This document shows, piece by piece, positions 23,258 through 26,541 of a stretch of 26,541 nucleotides of DNA. Each line of letters begins with the position of its first letter. Positions within the stretch are counted from its first letter, which is position 1. The notes under the pieces are model-generated. The model saw only the letters and a program-made list of their open reading frames with translations. It was not told the DNA's origin and made no database searches. The translations under genes were made by a program, and so were the position numbers. Origin of the DNA: Verrucomicrobiota bacterium (GTDB lineage Bacteria > Verrucomicrobiota > Verrucomicrobiia > Verrucomicrobiales > Akkermansiaceae); assembly GCA_008932955.1 (NCBI GenBank), contig WBXE01000008.1, forward strand, positions 1 through 26,541. The letters run 5' to 3'.

Positions 23258-24970
23258 ATGTCACAACCTTCTTTCAACGCCCCCGATATCGAAGTTCTCG
23301 GCCGCCTACTGCCTGGGTACGACTTCGAGTGCCTCATTGCCAAAGGCGGCATGGGGGCCGTTTACAAGGCCAAGCAACGTTCGCTGGGCCGCGATGTGGC
23401 GATCAAGATTCTGCCGCCCGAGATCGGTCACGACCCGCTGTTCCGCAGCTCCTTCGAGACGGAAGCCCGCGCCATGGCCCGGCTCAACCACCCCAATTTG
23501 ATCGCCGTCTATGACTCGGGGGCGGTCGATGACATGCTCTACATCGTCATGGAGTATGTGGCCGGCAAGTCGCTCTACCATTCTGCTTACGGTCAAATGG
23601 TCGATCCCACGCAGGCCGTGGGATTGATTCAAGGGATTTGCGCCGGGCTCAGCCAAGCCCACGAAAACGGCATGATCCACAGCGACATCAAGCCGGCCAA
23701 CATTTTACTCACGCCCAAGGCCGAGCCCAAGATCGGGGATTTTGGTTTGGTGCGACTGGTGGGCAGCGAGGGCACGGGTTTGGTGATGGGTACGCCCGGT
23801 TACACCGCGCCGGAGGTGCTGGCCAACCCGCTGGTGGCCGACCATCGCTCGGACCTCTTTGCCGTCGGCGTGATTCTCTACGAACTATTGACCGGCCAGC
23901 GCCAAGAACCCGGTGCAGCCCCACCTTCCACCGTGTGCGGCTGTAGCATCGTCCTGGATGACATCTGGCGGCGGGCCACACATCTGAATCCGGCCAGCCG
24001 CTTCCAGAGTGCGGCGGCCTTCAACGCCGCCCTTGCCACATGGCTCGTCGCCAAAGATGGCCCGGCCAAACGGCCCGTCGACCCGCAACCCGTCGGCAGC
24101 CCCAAGACAGTGGCTAATACTGCCGCGCAAGGGCGCCGCCGCCTGAAATCCGGCATTGTCACCCTCCTCGAGATCGTGTTTTTCGCGGGGCTTTTAGGGC
24201 TCACCGCATACCTGTGGAGGGCCCGCTTAGAGCATGACAAGGAGATGGTGAAAGTCGCCGAGAAAAACGCCCAAGCCGTGAAGGACATGGCTCGCCTCCA
24301 GACCGGAACGCCGAGCACGCCCCGCAGCCCCGCCGGCGACACGGTCAAACCGTCGAGCCCCCCCGGGGGGGCCTATAAGCCACCCGCGACTCCTGGCAAG
24401 GCGGGCGCCCCTGGCAATGAGCCGACTCCCCGTCCCGCATCCCCCGGCACCACTCCTGTGGAGTCTGCCGCGCTTGCATCCTTGAACGCCAAGGCCAAGG
24501 ACCTCATTGTGGCGGCTGATAAAAAGCGTGCGGAGCAACTTGCCGCCAACGCCAAAGCCTTCACTTGGGAACTGGACCGGTGGCTCCGGGCCTTGCCTGA
24601 CGGGGTGCAAGCCACTTGGCAACCACAAGTCGCCAAGTTCAAGGATGTCGTCAGAGAGGCGCGGGTACCGGTGATTTTTCCACATGTCAGCGGCCTCTCC
24701 GCAACGCCGCAAATGCTCAAAATCCTCAGCAACCACGCTTCCAAACAAGAGCAAATCGACAGCGCCTTTCTAACTGAGACCGACAAGCTCCGGGCCTTTT
24801 ACCTCAGCCGCATCAAGGTAGAGATCGCCGCCGCCGAGTTGGCCGGACACGGCGGGCAGGCGGCCGCGCTGCAGACCGCTGGCGCGGAAGCATCCGCCAA
24901 CGAAGCGTGGCTGCGCTCGTTCGGAATTGAGCCGCGGCCGGTGGCACCGAGTTTGGGTCAGGAGCCATAG
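23258..24970 (+). CDS. Membrane Ser/Thr protein kinase (Pkn type)
   Basis: This 570-residue Hanks-type kinase has a cytoplasmic catalytic domain (about 20-265): glycine loop AKGGMGAVYKA (28-38), Lys50 in VAIKIL, the helix-C Glu69, catalytic Asp143, Asn148, DFG at 161-163 and GTPGYTAPEV at 178-187. The catalytic loop reads HSDIKPAN rather than HRDxKPxN, so it is a non-RD kinase. A single membrane segment at about 299-319 is followed by a Pro/Gly/Thr-rich linker (about 350-400). An alpha-helical extracytoplasmic domain (about 402-565) comes last and may be a sensor or effector. The ATG at 23258 starts MSQPSFNAPDIE; an ATG at 23156 is possible but the added residues look non-native. The frame stays open for 31 codons after the TAG stop. 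Confidence 0.9.
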   Translation: MSQPSFNAPDIEVLGRLLPGYDFECLIAKGGMGAVYKAKQRSLGRDVAIKILPPEIGHDPLFRSSFETEARAMARLNHPNLIAVYDSGAVDDMLYIVMEYVAGKSLYHSAYGQMVDPTQAVGLIQGICAGLSQAHENGMIHSDIKPANILLTPKAEPKIGDFGLVRLVGSEGTGLVMGTPGYTAPEVLANPLVADHRSDLFAVGVILYELLTGQRQEPGAAPPSTVCGCSIVLDDIWRRATHLNPASRFQSAAAFNAALATWLVAKDGPAKRPVDPQPVGSPKTVANTAAQGRRRLKSGIVTLLEIVFFAGLLGLTAYLWRARLEHDKEMVKVAEKNAQAVKDMARLQTGTPSTPRSPAGDTVKPSSPPGGAYKPPATPGKAGAPGNEPTPRPASPGTTPVESAALASLNAKAKDLIVAADKKRAEQLAANAKAFTWELDRWLRALPDGVQATWQPQVAKFKDVVREARVPVIFPHVSGLSATPQMLKILSNHASKQEQIDSAFLTETDKLRAFYLSRIKVEIAAAELAGHGGQAAALQTAGAEASANEAWLRSFGIEPRPVAPSLGQEP

Positions 24971-25066
24971 CCAACTGGCGGCGAATACAACACCTCGCGA
25001 GACTTGCGCAGATATTTCGGCTACCAGACCGCGCACGCTCTGAGCATCCTGTCCGAATGGCGGTGA
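24971..25066 (+). other. 31 in-frame sense codons after the kinase stop
   Basis: Directly after the TAG at 24968-24970 the same frame encodes 31 codons, including RDLRRYFGYQTAHALSILSE, and ends at a TGA (25064-25066). The text is protein-like rather than random. It could be a stop-codon readthrough product, an old longer C-terminus, or the remnant of another gene. Confidence 0.3.
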
Positions 25067-25120
25067 CGGGACCCGTTGACAGCTTGACAGTCCCCGCCGC
25101 GGTGGCATCATCTCCATCGC

Positions 25121-25999
25121 ATGGCACATTTTCTCGATCCCCGCAGCGACTTGGTGTTCAAGCGGATTTTCGGTGAGCACCCGGAGATTCTGCGGAGTTT
25201 CCTCAACGGGATGTTGCCGTTTGCTGATGAGAGTCAATTCATCACCTCGCTGGAGTATTTGCCCAGCGAGCAGGTGCCCGATATCCCGGTCATCAAAAAC
25301 AGCATCGTCGATGTGCGCTGCAAGGATGCCGCCGGACGCCAGTTTATCGTGGAAATGCAGATGCAGTGGACCGGTTCGTTTCTCCAACGGGTGCTTTTCA
25401 ACGCCAGCAAAGCCTACGTGCGCCAGTTGGAAAAAAGCGAGAGCTACGACTTGCTCTGCCCGGTCTGGGGCCTGAGCTTGCTGGATGCGACCTACGATCC
25501 GGATCCGGACTCGTACTACCATGATTATCAGATTGTGGAAACTAGCAACCCGCAGCGGGTGCTGGAAGGCCTGCGCCTCATTTTTGTGGAATTGCCTAAA
25601 TATCGGGAAACGAAGCCGCAGGAGGCCCGCAAATTGCGCTGGGCTTGGCTCAGATTTCTGCGCGAGGCCGGACAGGCCGGCGATCAAGGACATCTGTCGG
25701 TGGCGGAATTCCGCGAGCAGGTCGGAATCAACGAGCCCTTATGCCAGGCATTGGACATCGCCGAAGAATGCGGTTTCACCCATGAACAACTCGCCGCCTA
25801 TGACGGGTTTTGGGATGCTGTGAGAATCGAACGTAGCCTGCTAAGCGGGAAATTTGCCGAGGGTAAGGCCGAGGGTAAGGCCGAGGGCTTGGCTGCTGGA
25901 TTGCTGCAGGCAGCGGCGGGCATGAAGGCGGCGGGCATCGCGACCGAGGTCATTAGCAATACCACCGGCCTGCCGCTGGCGCGGATTGAGCAACTCTAG
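25121..25999 (+). CDS. Rpn family PD-(D/E)XK nuclease / putative transposase
   Basis: This 292-residue protein of the Rpn (PDDEXK_2) family was long annotated as a transposase and is now known as recombination-promoting nucleases. The N-terminal domain has LDPRSDLVFKRIFGEHPEIL, and the nuclease core shows Asp64 (VDVRC) and Glu78-x-Gln80 (IVEMQMQ). The C-terminal region is helical. Its tail has an EGKAEGKAEG stretch (247-256) made of a 12-bp DNA repeat (25859-25882). Variable copies of such short repeats are common in this family. TTGACA occurs twice at 25076-25081 and 25084-25089 and may mark a promoter. No inverted ends or target duplications flank the gene. Confidence 0.88.
   Translation: MAHFLDPRSDLVFKRIFGEHPEILRSFLNGMLPFADESQFITSLEYLPSEQVPDIPVIKNSIVDVRCKDAAGRQFIVEMQMQWTGSFLQRVLFNASKAYVRQLEKSESYDLLCPVWGLSLLDATYDPDPDSYYHDYQIVETSNPQRVLEGLRLIFVELPKYRETKPQEARKLRWAWLRFLREAGQAGDQGHLSVAEFREQVGINEPLCQALDIAEECGFTHEQLAAYDGFWDAVRIERSLLSGKFAEGKAEGKAEGLAAGLLQAAAGMKAAGIATEVISNTTGLPLARIEQL
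25859..25882 (+). repeat. 12-bp tandem repeat inside the Rpn gene
   Basis: GAGGGTAAGGCC occurs twice in tandem in frame and encodes the EGKA units. A third, partial unit follows (GAGGGC). Confidence 0.9.
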
Positions 26000-26027
26000 G
26001 CAATCCGAAAAGGAAACTTGGCGAAGC

Positions 26028-26541
26028 TCATGGCCCCAGCGTCGGGGCGATGACTGCCGCAGCATCGAGAAACGACGGAAATTGTGGCTGCCAACCGCAG
26101 GCACGCAGTTTGGCGCTGGAAACTTGCTTGTGGGTCCAGCCGCGCTTGCGGGCCAAATCGCGCGCTGCGGAGGGCGGCAGCGGCCGGTGGAATATCTCGC
26201 TGAGCTGTTGGTAGCAGGCACGCTGGGTGAGCGGCGTGGCATCGCTTAGATTATACACCTCGCCACGATGGTTGGATATGTCTGCGGCCATCTGATGGAT
26301 CGCACCCACCGCGTCGTCGCGGTGGATTTGGTTGAGAAAGCGCCGCCCGTCGTCTTCCATGACCGCCTCGCCGCTGAGAAATTTCCGCAGGATCACACTG
26401 CGCCCGGGACCGTAGATACCCGCCAACCGCAGCACCATGCCACCGCCGCTCAGCGCAAGCCGCTCGGAATCTAACAACATTAGCCCGGTTTCCCGCTCCG
26501 GCAACGTGGGGCTGTCTTCGGTGACCACCGAGCCGTCGGTC
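26028..26541 (-). CDS. NAD-dependent epimerase/SDR family protein, 5' truncated by window
   Basis: This is the C-terminal 171 residues of an extended-type SDR protein; the N-terminal Rossmann part lies beyond the right edge. The visible text is VLRLAGIYGPGRSVI, typical of the nucleotide-sugar epimerase/dehydratase family (R and YGPG of GalE-like and YeeZ-like proteins). NQIHRDDAVGAI and VYNLSDATP follow. The catalytic Tyr/Lys pair and the GxxGxxG motif are not visible here. The substrate is unknown. An in-frame GTG at 26528 is not the real start, because the frame continues to the window end. It is convergent with the Rpn gene (28 bp gap). Confidence 0.8.
   Translation of the reverse strand, partial: TDGSVVTEDSPTLPERETGLMLLDSERLALSGGGMVLRLAGIYGPGRSVILRKFLSGEAVMEDDGRRFLNQIHRDDAVGAIHQMAADISNHRGEVYNLSDATPLTQRACYQQLSEIFHRPLPPSAARDLARKRGWTHKQVSSAKLRACGWQPQFPSFLDAAAVIAPTLGP

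Noticed and set aside
25121..25999. Rpn gene as part of a complete insertion sequence
   Set aside because: No terminal inverted repeats or target-site duplications were found around it.
1..26541. tRNA genes or CRISPR arrays
   Set aside because: No GGTTCGAATCC-type T-loop within a cloverleaf and no regularly spaced short repeats were found by eye.

Overview
The window is a GC-rich bacterial chromosome segment. Its gene content and style point to the Verrucomicrobiota. The evidence is an exported protease ending in a DxDxDG calcium-type motif, an IF-1 with a basic N-terminal extension, a Pkn-type kinase beginning MSQPSFNAPDIE, many GTG starts, few clear Shine-Dalgarno sites, and gaps full of interspersed inverted repeats. 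No rRNA, tRNA or CRISPR array was found, and there is no complete mobile element. The phylum call is inference from protein style, not from a marker-gene tree.

Layout. Positions 1-2700 hold a repeat-rich edge, an exported trypsin-like protease (-), a decayed gene fragment and an unrecognised soluble protein (+). Positions 2945-7505 hold folD (+), then maf and a large LRR-Roc-COR (ROCO) GTPase (both -), then a small zinc-ribbon membrane protein (-). Positions 7650-12688 hold glmS (+), an AsmA-like membrane-anchored protein (-), scpA (+) and infA (-). Positions 12710-16669 are a plus-strand block: a decayed outer-membrane protein gene, an APH-fold sugar kinase resembling AmgK, a CHASE2-like membrane sensor without an output domain, and argB. 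Positions 16790-18888 hold tlyA and a LOG-family gene (-). A secreted beta-propeller glycosidase-like gene (+) follows at 19073. Then come xerC, thiL and a CPBP protease (all -), a membrane Ser/Thr kinase (+), an Rpn-family PD-(D/E)XK protein (+), and the 3' part of an NAD-dependent epimerase (-) that runs off the right edge.

Most genes are housekeeping functions in short units: one-carbon metabolism (FolD), nucleotide sanitation (Maf), amino-sugar supply (GlmS), chromosome organisation (ScpA, XerC), translation and ribosome maturation (IF-1, TlyA), arginine synthesis (ArgB) and thiamine pyrophosphate synthesis (ThiL). GlmS and the AmgK-like kinase both touch amino-sugar and cell-wall metabolism but are 4 kb apart and not co-transcribed.

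The most unusual material lies between the genes. A structured element of about 145 bp occurs twice (3872-4017 and 21159-21303). It is a long imperfect palindrome made of two inverted GGAG-footed hairpins, like a REP pair (BIME). Its compensatory base changes argue for a conserved fold, and its right-hand end supplies the stop codon of the neighbouring gene in both copies (maf and thiL). A perfect 46-bp palindrome of similar nested design lies after argB. At least five further inverted-repeat families occupy other gaps.
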